NCBI GenBank assembly: GCA_036365515.1
Contig: CM070874.1
Span: 97,136,442-97,200,441 of the forward strand
From: Torymus aiolomorphi
Lineage: Eukaryota > Arthropoda > Insecta > Hymenoptera > Torymidae
DNA: 64,000 bases
Direction: 5' to 3'
The stretch's first letter is position 1; each line of letters begins with the position of its first letter. The position numbers and the translations under genes were made by a program. Below, one piece after another: positions 11,401 through 22,690 of this stretch. Below the pieces are notes generated by a model, which was given only the letters and a program-made list of their open reading frames with translations, did not search any database and had not been told where the DNA came from.

Positions 11401-14400
11401 ATTTTCTCACGTGATATCTATTCCAATCTACCTGCTAGCAGTAATCTAAGATTGAGATGGGGCAAAGGAAAACCACATAAAAAGGAAAAAATTAAAGTAT
11501 ATTTTATAAGGTAAATTGACATATTTAAGTATGCTGATTTAATTTCTTAAATGTAGTTATAATTTGTGTTTTCCAAAAGTTTAAAAGCAATATTTAATTA
11601 TAATTTGTTGTAATATTATACTATCAGTCACATCTAAAAAGATAAAATTAATTAACTAACAAATTTTTTAAACTATCAATTTTCTAAAATAATTATTGTT
11701 TTAGGAGCATTAATCAACTAACCATGGATACATTGAATTGTTTTTTATACCAAAAATTAATCATTGGAGGATTGACAGCATTATCATACCATTTTACAAT
11801 ACATCATAGTATAAATATCGCCCAAGTAATACCTGGTTCCGGATTTAACTGTGGACAGAATGGTATTGAACGTAATTTTGTTCACTTTCGTAACATGCGA
11901 AGATATTATGAAGGAGCACTTAGGTATCGGAAATGCTGCTGAAGCTACTAATCATGGTGCAGATAATATTTTATTTGATTTAAATGCAGAAAATATAGAA
12001 ATGGAGAATGCTGACGTTTTAGTGGAGCTTGATGACATTGCTGCACATGATGCAGGCGATAATGTCAATGATGAAGATTTAGTCAATGATGAAGATCCAG
12101 ATCCTCCATTTGATTTACGATCTTATGCCATTAAAATGATTTGTAATTTTCACAGTAATAGTTCTATGACAGGGGCCATGATAACAAGGATTCTAAATGA
12201 TTGTGAAAATCTAATGTTGAACGTTGTAAGTTCAATAAAGAAAAAAGTGAATTCTGCAGTAATGGAAAATGATATAAATGAAGAGGTTATTAAAAATGTT
12301 GATAACATTTTCGATATTGAAAATCCCTTTTAAAATTTGAAGACATATGAACAACAAATTAGTGCATTGTGTGAAAGTAATAATTACATCAATTCAATCG
12401 AAATCCCTTCGGGCAGACGTTTCGACACTAGATTAAATAAAAGGACTCTATGCTACGTCCCAAAAGAAATTATAGAATCTTTTCAGTATATTTCTGTATA
12501 AAAACTGTTAATGGTTTTATCTAATAAGAAAGTACGAGAAGCTATTAATAATGAAAAATCATCTTCAGATCATAGCACTGAATCATTCATCGATGGAAAT
12601 CACTTTAAAAACCACGTTTTTTTTCAAAAATATAAACAGGCCATAAGATTAAAATTATATTACGATGATGTTGAATTCGTAAATCCATTAGGATCTAAGA
12701 CAGGAATCCACAAACTCGGAGTATTTTATTATCAAATTTCAAATTTGCCACAACATATGAATTCTAACTTAAGCAGTATCCACGTTTTATTAATGGCTTG
12801 CCATGCCGATATTCACAAGTATGGTTTCGAGAAAATTCTTAGCCGTTTTATAAAAGAGTTAGCTGAATTAGAAAGTGACGAGGGAATAACTTTGATGTAT
12901 GAAGATGAAGATTATATACTCCGAGCTTCGATCGAAGTTTTCTGTGGAGATGGACTTGCAGTCCATGAGGTTTTTAATTTATTAGGACCGTCGGCAAATT
13001 TATTTTGCAGATTATTTTTATATAACCGAGAGAATCTCCACGATTGTTCTTTAGAAAAATGTCAAGCCCGTACAAAAGATGTCTATAATCAACATTTAGA
13101 ACTATTAAAAAGAACAAACTTTTCTGGTGCTTCAAAAACAGCAACAGGCATGAAAGGTGATTGTTGTTTAAATAAATCTTCATTTTTTCATGTTACTAAC
13201 AACAAAGTTTTTGACATTATGCACAATTTCTTATGCGGTATAGCTCCAATGGTTTGTAAATTGGTTCTTCATGAATATATTATTAATTAAAAACGATTTA
13301 CTATTCCGTTTTTAAATAACCGTATTCATATGTTTAATTACGGTTACCTTGAATTTAAAAACAAGCCATCAGCAAATTTTACAGAAATTTTACTTATGAA
13401 GAAAGATCACTCACTTAGTCAAAAAGCCATGCAAATGTGGTGCCTAATCAGAGCTCTGCCATTTCTACTTACAGGGAAAATTGAAGAAGGAGATAAGCAT
13501 ATGTATCTAGTAAACCTTTTACTTAGAATAATGGAAATTATTTTTGCTCCGAAACTACGAGAATCTTTACTGTGTTCGTACCGTCAACTCTTTAAGGAAT
13601 TCATAGAGTATTATAATGAATTATTTCCAACAATTAATATTATTAATAAATTTCATCATGCAAGTCACTATGATGAATGTATACTTTGGTTAGGGCCTCT
13701 TCTTCATTTTTATTGTATGAACTTCGAACGGAAGCATAATGAATCAAAAACACGTGCTCAAAATATTCACAATTTCAAAAACGCACCAAAAACTCTGATC
13801 CGAGTATCACAGTTCATATCATACAAAGTCAGAGGTGGGGTTCAGGTGATGTAGAATTAAACAGTCATGAAATCGTATCCGGGAAAGCAAAACTTATCTC
13901 AGACAGTTTAAGTAGACCGTATCTTCTTCGCCTTGGTTTTGGACTGGATGATGCTATAATTTTAGCCAAATTAATTTTAGTTAATGGAGTGGAATTTCGT
14001 TCGAAATTATTCATCATTCTAGAAAAAGCATCATCAAGGGATGATAATATGCATTTATTTGGAAGAATAGAAGCAATTATTATAACAAAAGATAATAAAA
14101 TTTTATTATTAACTTCAGAATGCAGTAGTGTACTCTATGATAAATATTTATTAGCATGGGCTTTTAAACTAGGCAGCATTTATGGTCCTATGAGATTAAT
14201 CGAAATAAAAGATTTGCCGTATTATAAACCCATGTGCTATTGGACCAAACCCGATAGTGAACCAGGTCAAAACACCTTTTATTATATTAGTTTATGTCAT
14301 ATAATCATATGATGTGAACTTATTCGTAAAAATAACGTAAGTTAATATTTTTTTTTAAGTTTACATGTAATTTTTCTAACGTGTAAACACATCTAGTTAC

Positions 14401-15679
14401 AAGTTTTGTTCATGCTTAGCCATCCATTTAGAAAGTATTATTTTAGAAAATGGACTCTTATACCTTAAGACTCTGATCTAACACTCATCAACATGCAACA
14501 TTTTTTTTGTTTCGTTTATTAATGTAAATTACGTAAATCTAATTTAGTTAATAAATAATAACAACAATGTATTACGATCTATAGATTCATTACTAATAAT
14601 CTTATCTACCTTCTAAATTAAATCTCATTTTATAAACAATCCTGTGTCTTAATCTCATTCATGCATGCTATCCTGTAAATAACATACTACGCCTATACCT
14701 GGAAATTCTAAATACTTGAAGATCTTTTTTTGTAATCACTGCAAATCTTAGTATTAACGTACATCTTAAGAATTGTACTAACGTAATACATTTTTTTCTA
14801 GATCAAGGAATCAATGGTAAGATTTTTTTAGAATTATCTCAAACCAATTTACATCAAATGTCAATAAAAATGGGATCAGTCAAAGAATTATTACAATTAA
14901 TTCAAATATTCAAAGAAGAAACCAATAACTTATGTTTGGCGGATAAGGTAATATGAACGTCATAAATAGTAAATGAATATAAAAATAAGTATTTTAAATA
15001 AAAATATATTTTTTAAATGTATTTATTAGGTACCGATAGACATTTTCACTATTAATGAGGAGGGTTTTGTATTAAATAAAAATGGAGAGCCTATGACAAT
15101 GGAAGAACTCATAGGCTTTGATAATGATCATTTAACAAGCTGTGACAATAATAATAAGAATGAAATTAAAGATAGTTCATTTTTAAACACAGACAATATA
15201 GAAGATAGCACAAATATTCCCACTAAAAGAAGAAAACTGGAAGAAAACGGTGGTTCCTCGAAAACTATTGATAATGTCTACCAAAGGAAAAATGTTGACG
15301 CAGAAGTTACCCATGAAAAAAGAAATAGTAGTACTACAGATAATATACAAACATTAACAATGCATAATGTATTAGATATGTACAAATTTATGGTAAATAT
15401 ATATAATTTTTAATGATATTAATAATTCATTATTTTCATTAATTTTTTATTATTTATCTAAATTGCATGCGCAGTTATTGTAACGATTTTTCTATACTGT
15501 ATTATAAATATGAATTTAATTCAATATGAGCTTATATTTTTCAGAATTATTTAGCAATTCAACAAATGTTATTGGATCATACTCAAGGAAGCTCATTGTT
15601 AAATAAATCTTTCTTTACGGAAACAGAGAGACGTTCTCTACAAAATAGTCTACAACAACATCTTGCAATTTTTCACTGA
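8247..15679 (+). CDS. Four-exon SAM-domain protein gene, C-terminus replaced by a hairpin
   Basis: Reconstructed from splice sites: exons 8247-8484, 14802-14947, 15030-15392 and 15545-15679. Each junction uses GT/AG and the phases agree (first junction 1+2 nt, the others in phase), giving about 293 aa. Exon 1 ends with the first half of a SAM-like helical domain (LTNKLREYSVDDKSLQILE). Exon 2 supplies the second half (GINGKIFLELSQTNLHQM, then GSVKELLQLI). SAM domains mediate protein-protein or RNA contacts and are common in transposon-associated insect genes. Exon 3 encodes an acidic, Asn/Ser-rich linker with a basic patch (PTKRRKLEE) that could be a nuclear signal. Exon 4 stops inside the 15643-16010 hairpin, so the natural C-terminus is probably lost. 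The 6.3-kb first intron holds a foldback element and a dead transposase gene. An alternative is that exons 2-4 belong to the CACTA-like unit at 11851-14312. The true start could be a later Met. Confidence 0.6.
8705..9060. repeat. GC-rich tandem repeat (~115 bp unit, 2-3 copies)
   Basis: The block GCCGACATWGCAG followed by GACGTCAGGGAA and TTTTCCC occurs near 8809 and 8921, with a partial third at about 9025. CAGTGTTTTTG and CATCGGCAGT also recur. The block is much GC-richer than its surroundings and lies in SAM-gene intron 1. No protein is supported. Confidence 0.6.
9395..11240. mobile_element. 1.85-kb foldback (long-TIR) element with TA duplication
   Basis: Two arms of about 850-1000 bp are near-identical inverted copies (about 9395-10260 and 10380-11240) around a short loop. 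The ends are GTCTAGGAGCTGGG and CCCAGCTCCTAGAC, flanked by TA at 9393-9394 and 11241-11242. A 67-residue open frame (MYYFKSYVVNYLF...) occurs in both arms (9787-9990 + and 10607-10849 -), but this follows from the inverted repeat and does not show it is a gene. The high arm identity suggests recent origin or gene conversion. The transposase class (TA target) is inference. Confidence 0.8.
11851..14312 (+). pseudogene. CACTA/EnSpm-like transposase pseudogene
   Basis: A single frame from 11851 to about 13854 reads through three nonsense codons (12331, 12498, 13288). A frameshift near 13838, in a G run, then moves the frame to the 13989-14312 segment. Recognisable blocks in order: an acidic N-terminal region; LYYDDVEFVNPLGSKTG; a region with FCGDGLAVHEVF; FDIMHNFLCGIAP; and WLGPLLHFYCMNFERKHN. 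I associate these with DDE transposases of invertebrate CACTA/EnSpm-like elements, from memory of the family. A candidate 3' splice site (GTTTTAG) lies just upstream at about 11703, so 5' exons may have existed. The element sits inside intron 1 of the SAM gene on the same strand. 11243-11700 shows nothing else. Confidence 0.65.
14313..14800. other. AT-rich intron sequence, nothing recognisable
   Basis: Ends in a pyrimidine run and TCTAG, the 3' splice site of SAM exon 2. Confidence 0.6.
14802..14947 (+). CDS. SAM gene exon 2
   Basis: Acceptor TTTTTTTCTAG, donor GATAAG|GTAATA. It encodes 48 full codons after 2 nt that complete the junction codon. It carries the C-terminal half of the SAM domain: FLELSQTNLHQM, then the MGSVKELLQLI helix. 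Confidence 0.65.
15030..15392 (+). CDS. SAM gene exon 3 (acidic, Asn/Ser-rich linker)
   Basis: Acceptor TTTATTAG, donor TTTATG|GTAAAT; 121 codons in phase 0 on both sides. The composition is acidic and polar with a KRRKLEE basic patch. It has no catalytic motif. Confidence 0.6.
15545..15679 (+). CDS. SAM gene exon 4, truncated at a hairpin
   Basis: Acceptor TTTTTCAG, phase 0, 45 codons to a TGA. The last dozen codons lie within the hairpin arm that starts at about 15643 and is shared with the hAT copy, so the stop is acquired rather than native. Confidence 0.5.
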   Translation, partial: NYLAIQQMLLDHTQGSSLLNKSFFTETERRSLQNSLQQHLAIFH

Positions 15680-16010
15680 AATATCTGACGCAGTACGCCA
15701 TATACTTTATCACAGATACGTCCGACGGCTGAGCGGAAGAAGAACGTATCTCGGCGCGCGGATGAAGAACGACGTATCTCGGCGCGAGGATGAAGAACGA
15801 CGTATTTCGTCGTATACTGGCCGTGCACTGGCCGTAAAAGCGCCGAGATACGTCGTTCTTCAACCGCACGCCGAGATACGTCGTTCTTCATCCACGCGCC
15901 GAGATACGTTCTTCTTCCGCTCAGCTGTCGGATGTATCTGTGATAAATTATATGGCGTACTGCGTCAGATATTTCAGTGAAAAATTGCAAGATGTTGTTG
16001 TAGACTATTT
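15643..16010. repeat. 368-bp near-perfect hairpin with internal 30-bp repeats
   Basis: The arms meet at about 15826. The outer part of each arm is a segment of hAT coding sequence, present once in each orientation. The inner part carries two to three copies per arm of a roughly 30-bp unit containing GAGATACGTCGTTCTTCA. Open frames on both strands here mirror each other and are artefacts. Confidence 0.85.
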
Positions 16011-17660
16011 AGGTTTTTCTGAAGTAACTAAAGCTACTGCTCAACAGTTATGTTTAGATTTTATTAATTTTATTAATAGTGTAGGATTCAAAATTGAAAA
16101 TATGTATGGGATTGGAATAGATGGAGCAAGTAATCTTTGTGGTAAAAATCATAGCCTTTTTACTCTTCTGAAGGAAAAAGTGCCTCATTTACAGCTAATC
16201 AAGTGGGTGTGTCACTCACTAAGTTTATGTACTGCAAAGGCGAATAAAGAATTGCCATCGCATCTGGAATGTTTGCTTAGAGAGAGAGAGAGCAGAAATT
16301 GGTTCTCCCACAGCTCAGAAAGGATTCTTCTGTATGAAGATTTATATAAATCAATCAACGGCGGAGTATCTCCTCCAAAATTAACCCAGTTGTGTGCTAC
16401 GCGATGGCTAGCCTGATCACTAGCAGTAGATTCTACTGTTAAGCAATGGATACCATTAAAAGCTTTATATACGATGGCTACGAACGCTGATAAAGTCCAT
16501 AAATCACGTACAGCTCGATTATTATCTGATATGTTTAACGATGATGGAAATTTACTGTATTTATTGTTTTTAAATGAAATTTTGCCAGATGTCACAGATT
16601 TAAATATTGCATTCCAAAAAACGAATGCTGATATAACAAAATTATATAGTGATATGCGAATATTACTTTTATCATTAGCTAAAAGGTTTATTAAGCCTGT
16701 ATATCTTGTAGATCGCCAAGATAATGCATCCAACACTGTTTCAGATGGAATGCACCAGCATGACATTCACATTGTAAAAAAATTTTTAAAAAAGTACGTT
16801 TCGATAATTCTGTTGACAATGCTTTACTTCCTCTAGACTCGATTGATTTTGGTATAGTCTTTAAGGATTTTACGTTAAAGGCAAAAGTTTCAGAAGGGAG
16901 TCTTAAAATCATAAAAGAAAGATGCGTTATGTATTTAATTAGATTATGCAATGAAATAATAGCAAGAATCCCAGGAAATCTAAGTATTGTTAGCAACCTA
17001 CGTTACTTTGCACCAAACATGATATTAGGAAATTGATGTAATAACACGGTGTGTGTTATCGTATGAATTTATCTCTCGGTTATTGTGATTATATTGATGT
17101 GGGAATCTGTCGATTTGACGTTTCAAAAAAAGCATACACACGTTGTAAGGGTTTTCATTTCTTACACCTGCTGCCTCGGGAAGATCGACAGATTCCCACA
17201 TCAATATGATATTAGGAAACTTGTCAGCTGGTCAAAGTTTTGATTTTTTACCATGGGAATTTGCACGTAAGTACTAATATCACTAATCACTAAAATCTTA
17301 TTATAAATATTTAGTATGTGTGTCTTTAAAAACATATTTTAGTTTTACAGCAAAGGGTTCAGATAAAGGAATCCTGCAAACACAATGGCGTCGATTGCAA
17401 GCGCTTCGGCTACAGGATATATCTAACGAAATGTATATGTCCCATTTAAAAGATCCGGAGAAACCTTTAGATTCTGTTAAATTTTGGGTTACTGTAAGGC
17501 AAATGGTTAATGCTAAAGGTGACAAATGTTTTAAGGAATTAGCTGACTTTGCATTATTAGCCTTTTCATTACCTACAAGTAATGCTGTGGTAGAAAGGGT
17601 GTTCAGCATTATGGCTATTGTTAAGGCCATGTGAAACCGTAAATTTCAATATTTTTTAAA
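15950..17660 (+). pseudogene. hAT-family transposase pseudogene
   Basis: The frame starts inside the hairpin (YCVRYFSEKLQ) and continues through GIGIDGASNLCGKNHSLFTL, KWVCHSLSLCTAKA, CATRWLA and a helical middle part. It ends with the hAT C-terminal dimerisation motif LPTSNAVVERVFS (about 17572-17610). Damage seen: the Trp codon after RWLA is TGA (16414); a frameshift in an A/T run near 16785; a 173-bp insertion at 17033; and a final TGA at 17632 where a basic residue is expected. The N-terminal zinc finger and first catalytic region are missing. It descends from a zinc-finger hAT transposase of the type common in animal genomes. Confidence 0.8.
17033..17205. mobile_element. 173-bp insertion in the hAT pseudogene
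   Basis: Flanked by 14-bp direct repeats ATGATATTAGGAAA (17019-17032 and 17206-17219), so the uninterrupted hAT frame can be inferred. Ends are TTGATGT and ACATCAA. The right half (about 17094-17204) is a hairpin with arms TTGATGTGGGAATCTGTCG and its complement. It is probably a small non-autonomous element; the unusually long direct repeat may be a true target duplication or part of the element. Confidence 0.6.
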
Positions 17661-18473
17661 TCAACATTCAAGCGTTTATTCGGAAAAAATTTTTCGTCAA
17701 GCGCTCGGTACACATAAACACTATATTCAGGAATTTTTTTGAGTGATTCTATTAGCATTTTCGTTAACTATGCTCGTTTGAAAAGTAGGTAAATTGCAGA
17801 TTCCTACTTACCGACAGTATTTTTTTTATTTAATTAAATTCTTATCATTTTTTTGGAAAAAAACGTTCGTGAACGTTTGGATGATTCTATTGGTATTTTC
17901 ATGAGATGTACTCGTTTGAAAATTATGTCGGTATTTAACATCACCTTAAAACAAAATTAAAGAATCGTATGTCTTTTGAAATGTTGGTTGCAATAATCCG
18001 CATCCGCATTCACTTGAAGGTGTATAATGAATGTTGTTCCACATTCAAGCCGTCAAAAAAATGCTTGAGCAATTTAATAGTAATATGTACATAAGTATTC
18101 ATAACTTAGCAATGTCGATCTCAAATAATTCCGAAAAGCTACTTGCTTTCATGGAAGCTTTAGATTTATTTGAAAGTATTGATATAACATAAATAATTAA
18201 TATTATCAATATTATATTAAGGTCAAGTGCTTTTGTGATTAAAGACCAACATTTAAAATAAAGTTTGACGTAAAACGATAAATAAATGAATGCTATGATA
18301 ACGTTGATAATTATCTTTTTATATTTTATACAAAGATTTGAAATGTAATTCTGAGAATTTGTACTTTTTTCTTTTATTCATTTTTTTATTAAAAATATAT
18401 TATTGTTATCTTTTTTAACAACTTTAAATTCTCTGTTGAAATACTAATAAAAGTTTAATGTTTTTACCCAAAC
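17661..18473. other. AT-rich spacer, no gene seen
   Basis: Shows two loosely related blocks containing GATTCTATTRG...TTTCRT and TACTCGTTTGAAAA (about 17740-17800 and 17880-17930). Otherwise plain AT-rich sequence. Confidence 0.5.
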
Positions 18474-21400
18474 AAGACTTTTTTACTATAGTATTTATTT
18501 GACTTCTTTTAAAAAATCATAAATATTATTTTATAGATTATACAGAAAAAACTTCTATACTTATTTTATACTTTCGTAGAAAGTTTTATTAACAATATTA
18601 TTATTTGTACAGTCATGAACAAAATTCTTACCATTTGTAGAGAGTGCTTATTGAATAGATGAGATCAGAATAAATAAAAGGACTATAGACAATTTGTGTT
18701 GTTAGAATATATTTAAAAAATTAGTTTTTTAAAGAACGTGTTGATTGTTTTGAAAAAATATTTAAGCTCTCATTAAGGTTTTTGGTACAGAGGGAGAGAG
18801 AGAGGGGGAAGAAAGAGAAGGTGGGAGAGTTTAGTAAATAATGTTTTTTAAGTATAAAACTACCCCCTCTCTCTCTCCCTCTGTACCAAAAACTTTAATG
18901 AGAGCTTAAATATTTTTTCAAAACAATCAACACGTCCTTTAAAAAACTAATTTTTTAAATATATTCTATCCACACCATTTGTCTATAGTCCTTTTATTTA
19001 TTCTGATCTCACATATTCAATAACCACTCTCTACAAATGGTAAGAATTTTTTTCATGACTGTACAAATAACTTTTATTTATTCGAATCTCATCTATTCAA
19101 TAAGCACTCTGCAAATGGTAATAATTTTTTTCATGACTGTACCAATAATAATATTGTTAATATAAAACTTTCTACGAAAGTATAAAATAAGGCAAGTATA
19201 GACGTTTTTTCTGTATAATCTATAAAATAATAATATTTATGTTTTTTTAAAAGAAATCAAATAAATGCCAGTGAAAAAGTCTTTTACTTCTTTGAGTCAT
19301 TGTATGCTGAACAAATTATATGTAAGTAAGTACATTCAAATTGTTCATTGCAAATCAAACAAATGAAAGTTGTGAAATCAATTATCGATAGTCAAGTAAT
19401 GCAAACAACTCTCGGAAACAACTGTATGACTATTCTCAGAAATGTACTAAAATTTGTTCATCCTTCTATACAAATTAAACACAAGAAAGTACTGAAATCA
19501 ATTTATTGTAGTCAAGTACCCATAAGTTAACTTGACTGAATAATATAACTTTTTGTAACTACTTAAAAATATTCAGTCAGCGGGCATAAAGTACTACTTA
19601 ACGCCTAACAGGCGTAATAGCTCCCATACTCCTACCAAACTTTATAGAACCTACGCACTTTACGCCCGTGTGGGCGAAAATTATTTTAATTATATAACTA
19701 CTATGCCTTCTTTTTATTTCTAAAATTCATAAGAATTTTATCAGATATTTACGAAAAGTCAAAGTCTATATAAAAAAATTACATAGTTACCACCACATCT
19801 CCATTTTTCATTGATCTTTCTCAATTTTGAAATTTCTATAATATTACGCATCTTGGGAGGACAATAGAAGTCTATAGAGCTGCTCTAGCAGGGGTGGTCC
19901 TCCAATCTCCCATACATACTTGGCGGGACCGACTGTTTGCAGTTTAAGGTCTAGACATGGTCATTTTCATATAAATATTCATATGTTTAAAGATCAGATA
20001 AAATGTATAAATGGGTTGCTTCTACATATTAAATAGGGCTCAGTATTGAATTTATTACTCTGTTTATGAATAGAAAGTGCAAACCCGCATGAAAATATCA
20101 TATGAGATCTCATATGAGAATATTGGACATATCAGATCTCATTTGGGAATATCGGACATCAGATCTCATATGAGATCCCATAATATGTAAAATTGCAGAT
20201 GACATCACACATATGATATCTCATACGAGATCTCATATGATATTTACACGACGGAAAAGAATAAAAACTAGGTGGCTTACAAAATGTTTAATAAAACCTA
20301 AAGCACTTTTGAGTAGACAATAAATAAATTTATATGCATTTTTTATCCCATTCCCGTTTAAAAAAGACGGACACAAGGAAAAATATTTTCGGTAATGAAA
20401 GTAAATCATGAGATTCTGCACACGTAGGGATATTATATTTAAACGGTATCAATTAAAAATTAGAGCCAATGTAATTATTTATAATGGGCTTATAGGTATA
20501 AACATTGTTAATGAATTTATGTAAAAAGTTAGTATTCTACATTTACAAAGCCCACCAGTAAACTGCAAACAGTCGGTCCCGCCAAGTATGTATGGGAGAT
20601 TGGAGGACCATCCCTGCTAGAGCAGCTCTATAGACTTCTATTGTCCTCCCAAGATGCGTAATATTATAGAAATTTCAAAATTGAGAAAGATCAATGAAAA
20701 ATGTAGATGTGGTGGTAACTATGTAATTTTTTTATATAGGCTTTGACTTTTCGTAAATATCTGATAAAATTCTTATGAATTTTAGAAATAAAAAGAAGGC
20801 ATAGTAGTTATATAATTAAAATAATTTTCGCCCACACGGGCGTAAAGTGCGTAGGTTCTATAAAGTTTGGTAGGAGTATGGGAGCTATTACGCTTGTTAG
20901 GCGTTAAGTAGTACTTTATGCCCGCTGACTGAATATTTTTAAGTAGTTACAAAAAGTTATATTATTCAGTCAAGTTAACTTATGGGTACTTGACTACAAT
21001 AAATTGATTTCAGTACTTTCTTGTGTTTAATTTGCATAGAAGGATGAACAAATTTTAGTACATTTCTGAGAATAGTCATACAGTTGTTTCCGAGAGTTGT
21101 TTGCATTACTTGACTATCGATAATTGATTTCACAACTTTCATTTGTTTGATTTGCAATGAACAATTTGAATGTACTTACTTACATATAATTTGTTCAGCA
21201 TACAATGACTCAAAGAAGTAAAAGACTTTTTCACTGGCATTTATTTGATTTCTTTTAAAAAAACATAAATATTATTATTTTATAGATTATACAGAAAAAA
21301 CGTCTATACTTGCCTTATTTTATACTTTCGTAGAAAGTTTTATATTAACAATATTATTATTGGTACAGTCATGAAAAAAATTATTACCATTTGCAGAGTG

Positions 21401-21680
21401 CTTATTGAATAGATGAGATTCGAATAAATAAAAGTTATTTGTACAGTCATGAAAAAAATTCTTACCATTTGTAGAGAGTGGTTATTGAATATATGAGATC
21501 AGAATAAATAAAAGGACTATAGACAAATGGTGTCGATAGAATATATTTAAAAAATTAGTTTTTTAAAGGACGTGTTGATTGTTTTGAAAAAATATTTAAG
21601 CTCTCATTAAAGTTTTTGGTACAGAGGGAGAGAGAGAGGGGGAAGAGAGGGTGGGAGAGTTTAGTAAATAATGTTTGTTA
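18474..21680. repeat. Compound palindrome, ~3.2 kb (hairpin nested in a larger inverted repeat)
   Basis: A ~400-bp block A occurs three times: forward at 18474-18860, inverted at 18862-19287, forward at about 21225-21680. The first two make a hairpin centred near 18861. The inverted copy plus a 660-bp block X (19288-19945) pairs with X' (20561-21220) plus the third A, giving arms of more than 1 kb around a 615-bp loop. The arms differ by scattered substitutions only. X contains a 100-bp sub-palindrome (GGGCATAAAGT to ACTTTACGCCC). A 60-residue frame in both X copies (19348-19530 + and 20975-21157 -) reflects the duplication. Confidence 0.8.
20092..20243. repeat. Cluster of CATATGAGATCTCATATG palindromes
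   Basis: Four to five imperfect copies of TCATATGAGATCTCATATGA lie in about 150 bp. They form overlapping short palindromes inside a wider inverted repeat, in the loop of the compound palindrome. Confidence 0.8.
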
Positions 21681-22082
21681 AGTACAAACTATGTAGAATA
21701 GTAACCAAACTTATCCCTGCCTATAATATACATAATCTTGTAAAATTAAAAACACAACCAGTTGATGAATTAAACATTATTATTATCTGAATCTTGTATA
21801 GAAAATTATGTACTGAAAACTTCTCTGAAACATTTTGACATCTCCTACCGTGAAAAAATCATAAAATAGATTAACTGAGCACTTTCATTCCTTGAAATTT
21901 TCGCAATAACACATCATTTTTGCTCTTTTCAGTACTTCCATGTTCATTAGACATAATTTTTTTATTGGCACTTGAATAAATATGTACAACAGCACAGCAC
22001 TGTTATCGACTAAGTTTTTTAAAGATGACAGATGCTTTTTAAACCAAGACTCAGACCAATATTTCAAATAGGCATCATAAAT
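21681..22082. other. AT-rich spacer
   Basis: No gene seen. A short piece at about 21692-21725 (GTAGAATAGTAACCAAACTTA) recurs at 24044-24070. Confidence 0.5.
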
Positions 22083-22690
22083 TATATTGTATATTATTAT
22101 CCTCACGTGTCACTCAGAAATATTTTCTCCTATGCTAAAGCTTATTATGAAGTGTATGAACCTCATAACGTGTAATTATTTATTAATGCACACTTGTTCT
22201 ATTCTCAAAACATTTGAAACTGATTTTTAATAAAAGTTTTAAAATTTGATTATAAACACTTCATATAACACGTCATACCAGTACTATATTGTATTTATTA
22301 TTACACAAAACACTGAAAATTATATTGTATATTTATAATATAACCTCGCGTGTCACTCAGCAACATTTTCTTCTATGCAAAAGCTTATTATGAAGTTTAT
22401 GAACCTCATAACATATAATTATTTATTAGTACACACTTGTTCTATTTTCAAAACATTTCAAACTGATTTTAAGTAGAAGTTTTAAAATTTGATATAACAC
22501 TTCATGCAACACATTTTACCAGTATTTTATTTTTTTTTATATTACACAAAATACTGATTAGATGTCATTTTTTAATCACTATGTTATTTGTTATCAATAA
22601 CATTTGATTATATATGCACTTCATGCAGCACATCATACCGGTATTTTATTTATTACACAAAGCACTGATTAGATGTCATTTTTTAATAAT
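22083..22690. repeat. ~240-bp tandem duplication plus partial third unit
   Basis: The markers GTGTCACTCAG, AAAGCTTATTATGAAGT and ACACTTGTTCTATT occur in order twice (from about 22083 and 22321). A shortened third unit ends near 22690. Confidence 0.65.

Noticed and set aside
15615..15990. Mirrored 84-105-residue frames on both strands
   Set aside because: Products of a perfect hairpin with internal repeats; the two strands give almost the same peptide.
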